A stretch of DNA of 5,987 nucleotides from assembly GCA_019314005.1 (NCBI GenBank), contig JAFDAE010000137.1, forward strand, positions 1-5,987. The letters run 5' to 3'. The notes beneath the pieces were generated by a model. That model saw only the letters and a list, made by a program, of their open reading frames with translations. It searched no databases and had not been told where the DNA came from. Positions within the stretch are counted from its first letter, which is position 1. Each line of letters starts with the position of its first letter. The DNA comes from Deltaproteobacteria bacterium. GTDB taxonomy: Bacteria > Desulfobacterota > Desulfobacteria > C00003060 > C00003106. This document shows positions 1 through 5,987 of the stretch, piece after piece. The position numbers and the translations under genes were made by a program.

Positions 1-19
1 TTTGTTCTTTATCATTTAT

Positions 20-54
20 TTCATCATTCATAATTCCTTGTTCGATATTCTGCG
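20..54. repeat. Degenerate heptanucleotide (period-7) repeat
   Basis: Five consecutive 7-base units each begin with TTC, at positions 20, 27, 34, 41 and 48 (for example TTCATCA, TTCATAA, TTCCTTG). The remaining four bases of each unit vary. The phase weakens on both sides: TTC recurs at 5 and at 56, the latter one base out of step. No convincing coding region covers the stretch. It resembles short degenerate tandem heptamers found between genes in some bacterial genomes, but its identity as a genome-wide family is inference. The rest of the first 114 bases shows nothing else that can be named. Confidence 0.5.
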
Positions 55-114
55 GTTCAAAACAGGTTCGCAAGGTTGAATTTTTTCAAAAACCTAAAGT
101 GTTACAAGTTATAT

Positions 115-1095
115 ATGGATACAACAAAAACAACAGACTCACTCCTGGCCTTAGAAGGGATAAAAAAGTACTATCCTGTAAAAGAAAAAATGTGGGCTGG
201 AAAAACGAGTCACCTGAGGGCTGTTGACGGTGTAGATCTGAAGATAAAGAGAGGTACAATTCTTGGACTTGTGGGGGAGTCAGGCTGTGGAAAATCGACC
301 TTGAGTCGTCTTATCCTGAGGCTGGAGGAACCAACAGCGGGACGAATTTATTTTGAAGGACAAAACATTCTTGATTATGGGAAGAAAGACCTACGTCTCC
401 TCCGGCGGTCGATGCAGATTATATTCCAAGACCCTTATTCTTCCCTGAACCCGAGGAAGACGGCGGCTGCCATTATAGAAGAGCCGTTGATTATTCACAA
501 AGTTGGTGACAAGACGACTCGCCATAACGAGGTACATCGTTTGATGAAGGAAATAGGGCTGTTGCCGGAACATGGAGATCGCTATCCGCATGAATTTAGC
601 GGGGGGCAACGCCAGCGGATTGGAATCGCCAGAGCGCTTGCCCTCCGGCCCAAATTTATCATAGCTGACGAACCTATATCAGCATTGGATGTTTCAATAC
701 AGGCACAAATTATCAATCTTTTAGTGGAGCTTAAGGAGAAGTTTAATCTGACTTACCTGTTTATTGCCCATGATCTGGCTATGATACAGCACATAAGCGA
801 TCGGATTGCAGTAATGTATTTGGGTAAGATTGTAGAGGTGATGGAAAAGAGAAGTTTTGCGCAACAGCTGTTACATCCATATACTGAGGCGCTTATTGCC
901 GCGAGTCCTATTCCTGATCCCCGCCGGGCCAAGACTCGTAATATCCTCAAAGGAGATATCCCGAGCCCAATTACGCCACCTTCGGGATGTGTCTTTCACA
1001 CTCGCTGTCCATATAAGAAATCTGTTTGCCTGAACGATCCTCCTCCTTTAAAGATGGTTGAGGGCGGACATCAAATAGCATGTCATTTCCGATGA
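115..1095 (+). CDS. Peptide/nickel ABC transporter ATP-binding protein, OppF/DppF type
   Basis: This is the cytoplasmic ATPase subunit that powers uptake of oligopeptides, dipeptides or nickel together with an OppD/DppD partner, two permeases and a binding protein. From the ATG at 115 it has 326 residues, the usual OppF length. Visible motifs are Walker A GESGCGKST (54-62), the Q-loop in IIFQDPYSSLNPR (Gln105), the signature FSGGQRQR (161-168), Walker B ending in Asp185-Glu186, the D-loop SALD (189-192) and the switch His219. The C-terminal oligopeptide-transporter domain has the HPY motif (about 254-256) and four cysteines (292, 298, 305, 323) in the family's conserved arrangement. An upstream TTG at 76 is in frame but adds 13 residues unlike the family and has no well-spaced Shine-Dalgarno; the ATG also lacks a good one. 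No partner subunit lies in the window. The OppF-like sequence gives the subunit class, but the substrate cannot be read from it. Confidence 0.93.
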   Translation: MDTTKTTDSLLALEGIKKYYPVKEKMWAGKTSHLRAVDGVDLKIKRGTILGLVGESGCGKSTLSRLILRLEEPTAGRIYFEGQNILDYGKKDLRLLRRSMQIIFQDPYSSLNPRKTAAAIIEEPLIIHKVGDKTTRHNEVHRLMKEIGLLPEHGDRYPHEFSGGQRQRIGIARALALRPKFIIADEPISALDVSIQAQIINLLVELKEKFNLTYLFIAHDLAMIQHISDRIAVMYLGKIVEVMEKRSFAQQLLHPYTEALIAASPIPDPRRAKTRNILKGDIPSPITPPSGCVFHTRCPYKKSVCLNDPPPLKMVEGGHQIACHFR

Positions 1096-1109
1096 GACCT
1101 TTGCAAAAC
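1094..1109. other. Short motif resembling an IS5-type (IS1106-like) terminal inverted repeat
   Basis: The sequence GAGACCTTTGCAAAAC begins inside the TGA stop codon of the ABC ATPase gene and fills most of the 22-base gap before the convergent gene's stop. From memory it resembles the outer end of some IS5-family elements such as IS1106. No transposase and no matching second end were found in the window, so at most this is a solitary relic, or chance similarity. The ABC protein has a normal family ending (HQIACHFR), so the coding sequence is not visibly damaged. Confidence 0.25.
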
Positions 1110-1117
1110 CATCAAGT

Positions 1118-1783
1118 TTATGCTCGTCCGACACTCTTTAAGGCAGTTTTAAAGACTCCGTAGAAATCCTGGTGGTCGACTAGAGATTTTTTTAGGATTA
1201 TCTCTAACTGATTTAAGTCCTTTGGATTGATTACCATATTAACACTATTGGCAAAGGCGGTCGTCTCGTCCGTGGTGCGAAAGTTATTTCCAACAAGCAC
1301 AACAAAGATATTCCGCCGAGTTGCCATGGTAAGGGAATTGAGATAACGGAGTACGTGGTTGCTTTCCGGGTTGCTGTTTTCAAATGATTCGTTCAAGACG
1401 ATAAGATCGTAAACATGCAACCTAATCTTTGTTAGGGCGTCTCGTTGCGATGTGACTTCCGTCATGTGATACTTCAATCTTTTCAATGTGGAAATGATCT
1501 TATTGCTTGCCGTGGCATCATCTTCGCAAACAAGAGCTGTTTGTACCCCTTTTTCCAGAAAATCGAATGGCTTGTCGTCAACATTATATTCGTTGGAAGA
1601 TACCTCGGTTGCCGAGGCATTTGACGACGAGCTTGGCATAGCTTCAGATGATTTGTCCGGTGCGGGATTAACAATGATTTTATTCTTGCACTTAGGGCAT
1701 GTGAGCTTTGCCGTTTGGCCTGTCGGTAGTTTGTCCGCCGGTATTTTCAATTTGCTATGGCAGTGTTCACATGTTATATCCAT
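1118..1783 (-). CDS. Zinc-ribbon and pseudo-receiver domain protein
   Basis: This 221-residue soluble protein is of unknown function. Residues 1-40 form a zinc ribbon with Cys5-x2-Cys8 and Cys29-x2-Cys32, like the MJ0042-type finger at the N-terminus of many bacterial proteins. Residues 41-70 are a Ser/Ala/Asn-rich linker. Residues 81-200 look like a CheY-type receiver: the acidic trio Glu87-Asp88-Asp89 follows the first strand and Lys188 sits in INPKDL where the conserved lysine belongs. The phosphoacceptor aspartate after the third strand (YDLIVLN) is replaced by Asn131, and the switch Ser/Thr after the fourth strand (FVVLVGNN) is missing. It is therefore probably a non-phosphorylated pseudo-receiver. 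It is the last gene of the pilT cluster, starting 13 bases after the preceding stop, which suggests a role with the pilus motors. No signal peptide or membrane segment is visible. The zinc ribbon is secure; the receiver assignment rests on motif reading. Confidence 0.85.
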   Translation of the reverse strand: MDITCEHCHSKLKIPADKLPTGQTAKLTCPKCKNKIIVNPAPDKSSEAMPSSSSNASATEVSSNEYNVDDKPFDFLEKGVQTALVCEDDATASNKIISTLKRLKYHMTEVTSQRDALTKIRLHVYDLIVLNESFENSNPESNHVLRYLNSLTMATRRNIFVVLVGNNFRTTDETTAFANSVNMVINPKDLNQLEIILKKSLVDHQDFYGVFKTALKSVGRA

Positions 1784-1790
1784 ACCCTAA

Positions 1791-1797
1791 TCTCCTC
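1791..1797 (-). promoter_or_regulatory. Ribosome binding site of the zinc-ribbon gene, overlapping the upstream stop codon
   Basis: GAGGAGA on the minus strand lies 7 bases before the ATG at 1783. Its first G is the last base of the TAG stop of the preceding pilT-like gene. This arrangement fixes the start and predicts translational coupling. Confidence 0.75.
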
Positions 1798-2972
1798 TAA
1801 AAATCTCTTCCTTTTCCATAACCGGCGTCGATTTCAAGTTCATCTATGTCGGTCGTTTTTTCACCACGTGTACTCTTTATATTATCGATCGCACGTCCTG
1901 CGGCAGCCTTGTGGGAGGCATAAGCCAAAGCGGTCTCCTCGGTTATAAGTTGTTTTTTATACAGGATATTTACAATGTAATTATCAAATGTTGACCATCC
2001 AAATGCCTGTCCGGCCTCTATGATTTCGTAGAAAGTCTTCCCTTCGGATTCACCGTGGAGAATAGCATCTTTTGTGCGGAGGTTGTTTCCCATGATCTCA
2101 AAGGCGGCCGCCCTCCCACCTCCTTCTTGGGGGAGTAACCGCTGGCCCACAATCCATTTCATGGCTTCGGCAAGGCGGGTCCGGATCTGTTTTTCTTCAT
2201 CAATGTTGAACATACCAAGGACACGGTTAATAGTCTGGCCCGCGTCTGTGGTATGGAGGGTTGACAGAACCAAATGGCCTGTTTCTGAGGCGCTGAGGGC
2301 GATTTCTACCGACGCCCGGTCTCGCATCTCCCCCACAAGGATTACCTTGGGCGCCTGGCGAAGGGCAGCTCTAAGGCCGTTGGCATAGGTGTCAAAGTCG
2401 GTCCCCAGTTCTCGCTGGTTAAAGGTGGCCTTTTTGTGTGGGTGCTGGTATTCCACGGGGTCTTCCAGTGTTATGATATGTACGTTTCTTGATTCATTGA
2501 TTTCATTCAAAATTGCCGCAAGCGACGTTGTTTTTCCGCTTCCGGTTGCGCCGGTTATTATGATAATCCCGTTTTTTTCCTTGGCCATTTCGCTAAAAGC
2601 GGATGGGAGGGCGAGTTCGGCACGGGTCGGGATTTTAGTCTCAAGCTTCCGCATGACCACGGAATATTGGTTCCTTTGGGAAAAGATATTGACACGGAAG
2701 CGGGCCTTGCCCGGCAATTGATAGGAGAGATCGCACGACCCTTCTCTAAGGAGTACTTCACAAAGTCGCCGGTCGTTGCTAATGAGATTAAGGGCAAATA
2801 TCTCTGTTTGAAAAGGAGTGAGTGAATCGACAGGCGGCTCGAGTTTTACAGGGAGTAACTCCCCGGCAGCTTCCACCTGAAACGGCTTCCCTACTGTAAG
2901 ATTGAGATCAGAGACATTGTCTGCGCTGTCGAGCATTTTTGACAGTATATGGTTTATTTCTTGGTTTCGCAT
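1797..2972 (-). CDS. PilT/PilU-like type IV pilus retraction ATPase (second copy)
   Basis: This 391-residue GspE/PilT-superfamily hexameric ATPase should act at the cytoplasmic base of the type IV pilus. The N-terminal PAS-like domain includes VSDLNLTVGKP (20-30). The ATPase core has Walker A GATGSGKTT (141-149), the Asp box ITLEDPVEYQHP (167-178), Walker B VILVGEMRD (210-218, catalytic Glu215) and the His box STLHTT (237-242, His240). All catalytic motifs are intact. Unlike its neighbour it lacks the C-terminal A(I/V)RNLIRE motif needed for PilT-driven retraction; the equivalent stretch is FEIMGNNLRTKDAILHG (about 291-307). It also has RQAPKV before Walker B, where the neighbour has REDPDI, and a charged tail after 365. 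These traits fit a PilU-type accessory motor that works with PilT. It starts 11 bases after the upstream pilT stop, with AGGAGG at 2977-2982 before the ATG. The ATPase class is certain; the PilU-like role is inference. Confidence 0.92.
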   Translation of the reverse strand: MRNQEINHILSKMLDSADNVSDLNLTVGKPFQVEAAGELLPVKLEPPVDSLTPFQTEIFALNLISNDRRLCEVLLREGSCDLSYQLPGKARFRVNIFSQRNQYSVVMRKLETKIPTRAELALPSAFSEMAKEKNGIIIITGATGSGKTTSLAAILNEINESRNVHIITLEDPVEYQHPHKKATFNQRELGTDFDTYANGLRAALRQAPKVILVGEMRDRASVEIALSASETGHLVLSTLHTTDAGQTINRVLGMFNIDEEKQIRTRLAEAMKWIVGQRLLPQEGGGRAAAFEIMGNNLRTKDAILHGESEGKTFYEIIEAGQAFGWSTFDNYIVNILYKKQLITEETALAYASHKAAAGRAIDNIKSTRGEKTTDIDELEIDAGYGKGRDF

Positions 2973-2983
2973 GGTGCCTCCTG

Positions 2984-4066
2984 TTAGACTTCGGTGAAAT
3001 CTGTGGGCGGATTTTTCAAGAATGCCCGGAACTTGGCCTTATCATTTGCCTTGGTGTAGGCGTCATCACCGCTGATCCACCCTTTCTCGTATAGTTCCAT
3101 TATGGCATCGTCTAAGAGTTGCATGCCGTATTTTTTCCCTGTTTGTACACTTGAAGGAATTTGGTACGTCTTGGACTCCCGGATAAGATTGCGTACCGCC
3201 GGCGTAGCTACCATTATCTCCGGCGCGCAACACCGTCCTTTTTTGTCAATTCGTTTAAAAAGGGTCTGTGAGATCACTGCCCTTACCCCGTCAGCTAATG
3301 TGGAGCGAATTTGTGGTTGTTCACTGGCTGGAAAGACCTCAACTATACGGTCCACAGTTTTGTGAGCGCTGGTGGTGTGGAGAGTGCTGAAGACAAGGTG
3401 ACCGGTGGCGGCTGCTTCAATAGCAAGAGAGATCGTTTCCAGGTCGCGCATTTCACCGACCAATATAATATCAGGGTCCTCACGGAGTGCGCCTCTAAGG
3501 GCCGCGGTAAAAGACTTGGTGTGTGTGCCGAGCTCACGATGATTTATGATACAGCTTTTGCTCTCGTGGACAAATTCGATGGGGTCTTCAATGGTGATAA
3601 TATGGTCTTTGCGGGTACGATTTGCCTCGTCGACGATTGCAGCCAAGGTGGTCGATTTACCACTTCCCGTCGGACCCGTGACAAGTACCAGACCCCTGGG
3701 CAGTGACGCAAGCTTGGTTACCACAGCGGGGAGTCCCAATTGGTCCGCGGTAAGAATTTCGCTTGGGATTTCCCTGAAGACTGCTGCAATACCGTATTTT
3801 TGCATGAAAAAATTCGACCTGTAACGAGCGAGCCCCGGTATTTCATACCCAAAGTCAATGTCACCTGTCTCTTCGAAAACCTTTACCTTATCCTCTGGCG
3901 CGATTTCATAAAGCATTGCTTGTAATTCTTCATTTTCAAGGACCTTGTACTTGACCCGTTCCATCTCTCCATCAACCCTGAGCAGTGGCTGGGAACCGGA
4001 GACAAGATGGAGGTCTGATGCTTTTTGCTCATGCATCAATTTGAAAAATGCATCAATTTTAGCCAT
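2984..4066 (-). CDS. pilT: Type IV pilus twitching motility ATPase PilT
   Basis: This retraction motor depolymerises the type IV pilus and drives twitching, surface attachment and DNA uptake. From the ATG at 4066 the protein has 360 residues, close to the usual PilT length. The N-terminal PAS-like domain opens with KASDLHLVSGSQPLLRVDG. The core has Walker A GPTGSGKST (131-139), the Asp box ITIEDPIEFVH (157-167), Walker B IILVGEMRD (200-208, Glu205) and the His box STLHTT (227-232, His230). The C-terminal motif AVRNLIRE (290-297) matches the AIRNLIRE motif diagnostic of functional PilT. An ATG at 4099 in the same frame would add 11 residues, but only the 4066 start has a strong Shine-Dalgarno and the family's N-terminus (MAKIDAFFKLM). 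It is the first gene of a three-gene cluster, 86 bases after the hldE stop. Pilus assembly genes (pilB, pilC, pilin) are not in the window. Confidence 0.95.
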   Translation of the reverse strand: MAKIDAFFKLMHEQKASDLHLVSGSQPLLRVDGEMERVKYKVLENEELQAMLYEIAPEDKVKVFEETGDIDFGYEIPGLARYRSNFFMQKYGIAAVFREIPSEILTADQLGLPAVVTKLASLPRGLVLVTGPTGSGKSTTLAAIVDEANRTRKDHIITIEDPIEFVHESKSCIINHRELGTHTKSFTAALRGALREDPDIILVGEMRDLETISLAIEAAATGHLVFSTLHTTSAHKTVDRIVEVFPASEQPQIRSTLADGVRAVISQTLFKRIDKKGRCCAPEIMVATPAVRNLIRESKTYQIPSSVQTGKKYGMQLLDDAIMELYEKGWISGDDAYTKANDKAKFRAFLKNPPTDFTEV

Positions 4067-4070
4067 GCAC

Positions 4071-4078
4071 TCCCTCCT
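4071..4078 (-). promoter_or_regulatory. Strong Shine-Dalgarno that decides the pilT start
   Basis: AGGAGGGA on the minus strand is followed by GTGC and the ATG at 4066. It lies inside the longer open frame that begins at 4099, so it selects the shorter 360-residue protein. Further upstream, the 4079-4152 gap is AT-rich; I saw no convincing promoter or terminator hairpin there. Confidence 0.8.
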
Positions 4079-4152
4079 GTTTAAGGTTGAATTCATCACA
4101 CTATTCGGAAAAAATCATAAAATCTTAAATAAAAGGGAGAGAGATTGTCTGC

Positions 4153-5598
4153 TTATCTGTTTTTTATCTGATTAATGATCTGGGAGGAGGATATTCCTTC
4201 GGTGATGGGCACTATCTCAACGCGTCCGCCGAGCTGTTCAACGATTTCATGGCCTAGTACCGTTTCGTTGGTATAGTTGCTCCCTTTGGTGAGGATGTCC
4301 GGACGGAGGGTTGCCAGGAGGTCAAACAATTTATCTGAGGAGAAAACAGTTACATAGTCAACGCTGTCCAAGGCGCTAATGATTTGCACTCGTTCCTTTT
4401 CACCGAGGATCGGACGTCCCTGCCCTTTGAGGCTGCGGACAGACTCGTCCGTATCTAAGGCCACAATCAAGACATCACCCATATTCTTTGCCTTTGCAAG
4501 GAATCGTATATGGCCTGCATGAAGGAGATCAAAACATCCGTTGGTCAAAACTATTGTCTTCCCGTCGGCCTTAAGGTTGTTTAATAGAGAGGTCAGCGTA
4601 GCTAAATCTTGTAGCTTTGAGACAGGACGTTTCTCTGAAATATTTAATGCTTTCTGGAATTCCTCTTTTTCGATCGGGGCGGTTCCCACCTTTCCGACCA
4701 CGATGCCGGCGGCAATATTGGCGAGTGTCGCTCCCACTGCCAGGGGAAGACCCGCGGCTACAGCCACACCCAGCACGGCAAGTACGGTATCCCCGGCCCC
4801 GGAGACATCAAACACTTGACGGGCTTTTGCCTGCACCATGTATGGTTGGTTTTTCCCCTCTAAAAGGACCATACCGTTCTTGCCGCAGGTAATCAGTACA
4901 TTATCTACAGGAATATTCGCAAGAAGTTTCTCTCCCGCGGCTATGAGGGAGTCGGTATCCTTTATCTCGATACCGGCCGCAAGAGATGCCTCTTTCTTGT
5001 TCGGGGTAATGATGGAGGCCCCCGAGTATTTACGGAAGTCCAGACCCTTGGGGTCAACAAGTACCGGCTTATTGTAAGAGTCGGCTATCTTGATCAGGCG
5101 CTTCAAGAGGTCTGGTGAAAGGAGACCCTTTCCATAATCAGAAAGGAGTATTGCATGGTACTCGGAAATATGTTTCTCTAAAAAATTGCAAATATGCGAG
5201 ACCGTCTTCTCCGGAATCGGTCTCGTAGTTTCTCGATCTATCCTAAGGACCTGCTGGTTGGCCGCGATGATCCGCGTCTTTTTAGTTGTGGGACGGTTTG
5301 AATCACGGATGAGTCCGGATACATCGACTTTCATATCGGCAAAGTTTTTCAGGAGAATATCAGCATTCGTCCCTGTTCCTATGACACTGGCCACCGATAC
5401 CTGGGCGCCGAGGGAGGCAAGGTTTTTTATCACATTTCCTGCTCCGCCAAGAGTGTAGGTGGCTCTTTCTGCGGAAACCACCGGGACCGGAGCTTCCGGA
5501 GAGATTCGGTCTATGGTTCCCCACAAATATTCATCGATCATAAGATCGCCGATAACAATTATTCTATTCCGTTCAAATATTGATATGTCGAAATTCAT
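4153..5598 (-). CDS. hldE: Bifunctional heptose-7-phosphate kinase / heptose-1-phosphate adenylyltransferase HldE
   Basis: This cytosolic enzyme carries out two steps of ADP-L-glycero-D-manno-heptose synthesis for the LPS inner core. It phosphorylates D-glycero-D-manno-heptose 7-phosphate at C1 and later transfers AMP to the heptose 1-phosphate. At 481 residues it matches full-length fused HldE (about 477 in E. coli). The N-terminal ribokinase/PfkB domain (about 10-315) has GDLMIDEYLWG, GGAGNVIKNL (51-60) and the signature DVSGAGDT (264-271) with catalytic Asp270. The C-terminal nucleotidyltransferase domain (about 347-479) has TNGCFDLLHAGH, with the HxGH motif at 360-363, and GRPILGEKER (395-404). 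The ATG at 5598 is the first in frame with the family's N-terminus, although its Shine-Dalgarno is weak. A promoter-like sequence lies just upstream. Both halves look intact. The enzyme (formerly RfaE) supports a heptose-containing outer membrane. The isomerase, phosphatase and epimerase of the pathway are not in the window. Confidence 0.96.
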   Translation of the reverse strand: MNFDISIFERNRIIVIGDLMIDEYLWGTIDRISPEAPVPVVSAERATYTLGGAGNVIKNLASLGAQVSVASVIGTGTNADILLKNFADMKVDVSGLIRDSNRPTTKKTRIIAANQQVLRIDRETTRPIPEKTVSHICNFLEKHISEYHAILLSDYGKGLLSPDLLKRLIKIADSYNKPVLVDPKGLDFRKYSGASIITPNKKEASLAAGIEIKDTDSLIAAGEKLLANIPVDNVLITCGKNGMVLLEGKNQPYMVQAKARQVFDVSGAGDTVLAVLGVAVAAGLPLAVGATLANIAAGIVVGKVGTAPIEKEEFQKALNISEKRPVSKLQDLATLTSLLNNLKADGKTIVLTNGCFDLLHAGHIRFLAKAKNMGDVLIVALDTDESVRSLKGQGRPILGEKERVQIISALDSVDYVTVFSSDKLFDLLATLRPDILTKGSNYTNETVLGHEIVEQLGGRVEIVPITEGISSSQIINQIKNR

Positions 5599-5632
5599 AT
5601 TCGCATTACACCGGTTTAAGAGAAATTTAGGT

Positions 5633-5663
5633 AATATATAACAAATGGATAATGCTATGCCAA
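5633..5663 (-). promoter_or_regulatory. Candidate sigma70-type promoter for hldE
   Basis: On the minus strand TTGGCA (5663-5658, one mismatch from TTGACA) is followed by a 17-base spacer and TATATA (5640-5635). A better -10 match, TATATT at 5638-5633, sits at a 19-base spacing. Transcription would start near 5625, giving a leader of about 25-30 bases before the hldE ATG. The intergenic stretch 5599-5685 has no other clear signal. It is a sequence-match prediction only. Confidence 0.45.
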
Positions 5664-5682
5664 GAACAAAGGAGTATCGAGT

Positions 5683-5717
5683 TCATCACTCACTACGCGC
5701 TACGCGATACCCACTAC
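5683..5717 (-). repeat. Degenerate heptanucleotide (period-7) repeat over the 3' end of the 4Fe-4S gene
   Basis: Read on the minus strand, five consecutive 7-base units fit the pattern GTRNYGN, for example GTAGTGG, GTATCGC and GTAGCGC. G, T, a purine, a pyrimidine and G are kept at positions 1, 2, 3, 5 and 6 in all five. Weaker heptads with a TC core (ACTCGAT, ACTCCTT) continue down to about 5669. The repeat supplies the last residues and the TGA stop of the upstream gene. It resembles short tandem heptamers found between genes in some bacteria, with a different unit from the repeat at 20-54. Confidence 0.6.
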
Positions 5718-5987
5718 TTTTTTCTTGTCGTTGCAAGATATGAGTAAGTCGTACATTACTACATTGAGTGCATTTAAGACACCGGATACAATCCAGGTGA
5801 TTCGGATCTTCGTACACCTTTAGATCCATCGGACAGACCTGTTCGCATAAATTGCATTGGTTGCAGTCATCGCCTACTTCCAGAGTTATGATGCTGTGCT
5901 TGTTGAATAAGGAGTAAATAGCGCCAAGGGGACAGACCATACGACAGAAAGGGCGTTTAATAACAACAAAAAGGATAAGGAACAAGA
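5686..5987 (-). CDS. Membrane 4Fe-4S binding protein, NapH/polyferredoxin-like (5' end outside window)
   Basis: Only the C-terminal 99 or so residues are present. The reading frame is open to the window edge, and the TTG near 5985 lies inside a hydrophobic segment, so it is not a real start. Numbered from that codon, the visible part begins with a membrane helix (FLILFVVI) followed by RPFCRMVCPLG with Cys14 and Cys18, the Fer4_5-type motif seen in NapH, CcoG and YccM-like proteins. A ferredoxin-like segment follows, with C-x2-C-x2-C-x3-CP (41, 44, 47, 51) and a second set at 66, 69, 72 and 75 whose spacing is C-x2-C-x2-C-x2-C with no proline after it. Such proteins pass electrons at the inner membrane; the partner and substrate cannot be read here. 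The last eight residues (GYRVARSE) are encoded by the period-7 repeat and are unlikely to be functionally conserved. The gene ends 87 bases before hldE. Confidence 0.88.
   Translation of the reverse strand, partial: LFLILFVVIKRPFCRMVCPLGAIYSLFNKHSIITLEVGDDCNQCNLCEQVCPMDLKVYEDPNHLDCIRCLKCTQCSNVRLTHILQRQEKSSGYRVARSE

Noticed and set aside
76..114. Upstream TTG start for the ABC ATPase, adding 13 residues
   Set aside because: The added residues (MNFFKNLKCYKLY) do not resemble OppF N-termini. AAGG touches the TTG directly with no proper spacing. The ATG at 115 gives the normal family length.
1096..1117. Bidirectional terminator between the convergent genes
   Set aside because: Only 22 bases are available and no hairpin with a T-tract is visible on either strand.
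1488..1790. 100-residue plus-strand open frame opposite the zinc-ribbon gene
   Set aside because: It is antisense to a gene with clear CxxC pairs, a Shine-Dalgarno and operon context; its translation shows no family features.
3311..3706. 131-residue plus-strand open frame opposite pilT
   Set aside because: It lies fully antisense to a conserved PilT ATPase core, has no recognisable domain and no good ribosome site. It is a by-product of the codon use on the other strand.
4067..4099. Longer pilT form starting at the ATG at 4099
   Set aside because: The strong Shine-Dalgarno lies downstream of it, placed for the ATG at 4066, and the family N-terminus begins there.
4079..4152. Promoter or terminator in the gap between hldE and pilT
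   Set aside because: The gap is AT-rich, but I found no -35/-10 pair with good spacing, no sigma54 motif and no stem-loop followed by a T-run. A separate promoter for the pilT cluster remains possible but is unsupported.
4490..4505. CCTTTGCAAGG-like sequence as a possible second end for the IS-like motif at 1094
   Set aside because: It lies within the conserved nucleotidyltransferase half of hldE, matches only the central part of the motif and is explained by the coding sequence.

Overview
The window reads as chromosomal DNA of a Gram-negative bacterium. It has heptose/LPS-core synthesis (hldE), type IV pilus retraction ATPases and a membrane iron-sulfur protein of an anaerobic-type electron-transfer family. 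GC content looks moderate. Together with the tandem pilT arrangement this suggests a Desulfobacterota, Nitrospirota or anammox-type Planctomycetota lineage, but that placement is inference and the sequence does not settle it.

Layout. Bases 1-114 are AT-rich, non-coding and carry a degenerate period-7 repeat. One plus-strand gene follows (115-1095), an OppF/DppF-type ATPase of a peptide/nickel ABC importer. It is probably the last gene of an importer operon that begins outside the window. It converges, across 22 bases, on a minus-strand block. In transcription order, right to left, that block holds: the 3' end of a polyferredoxin-like membrane 4Fe-4S protein (5987-5686, 5' end outside the window); a second period-7 repeat covering its stop codon; a good sigma70-like promoter; the bifunctional ADP-heptose enzyme hldE (5598-4153); an 86-base gap; and a tight three-gene cluster. 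The cluster is a canonical PilT (4066-2984), a divergent PilT/PilU-like ATPase (2972-1797) and a small protein joining a CxxC/CxxC zinc ribbon to a degenerate response-regulator receiver domain (1783-1118).

How the genes work together. The last three genes have strong Shine-Dalgarno sites and gaps of 11 and 13 bases, so they are very likely co-transcribed and translationally coupled. The two ATPases should act at the inner-membrane base of the type IV pilus and power retraction. The third protein lacks the phosphoacceptor aspartate, so it looks like a phosphorylation-independent partner or regulator of the motors. This is the most promising uncharacterised element here. hldE, the 4Fe-4S protein and the ABC ATPase have no evident functional link to the pilus genes. 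No tRNA, rRNA, CRISPR array or transposase gene was seen. The only trace of mobile DNA is a short motif at the ABC gene's stop codon that resembles an insertion-sequence end.
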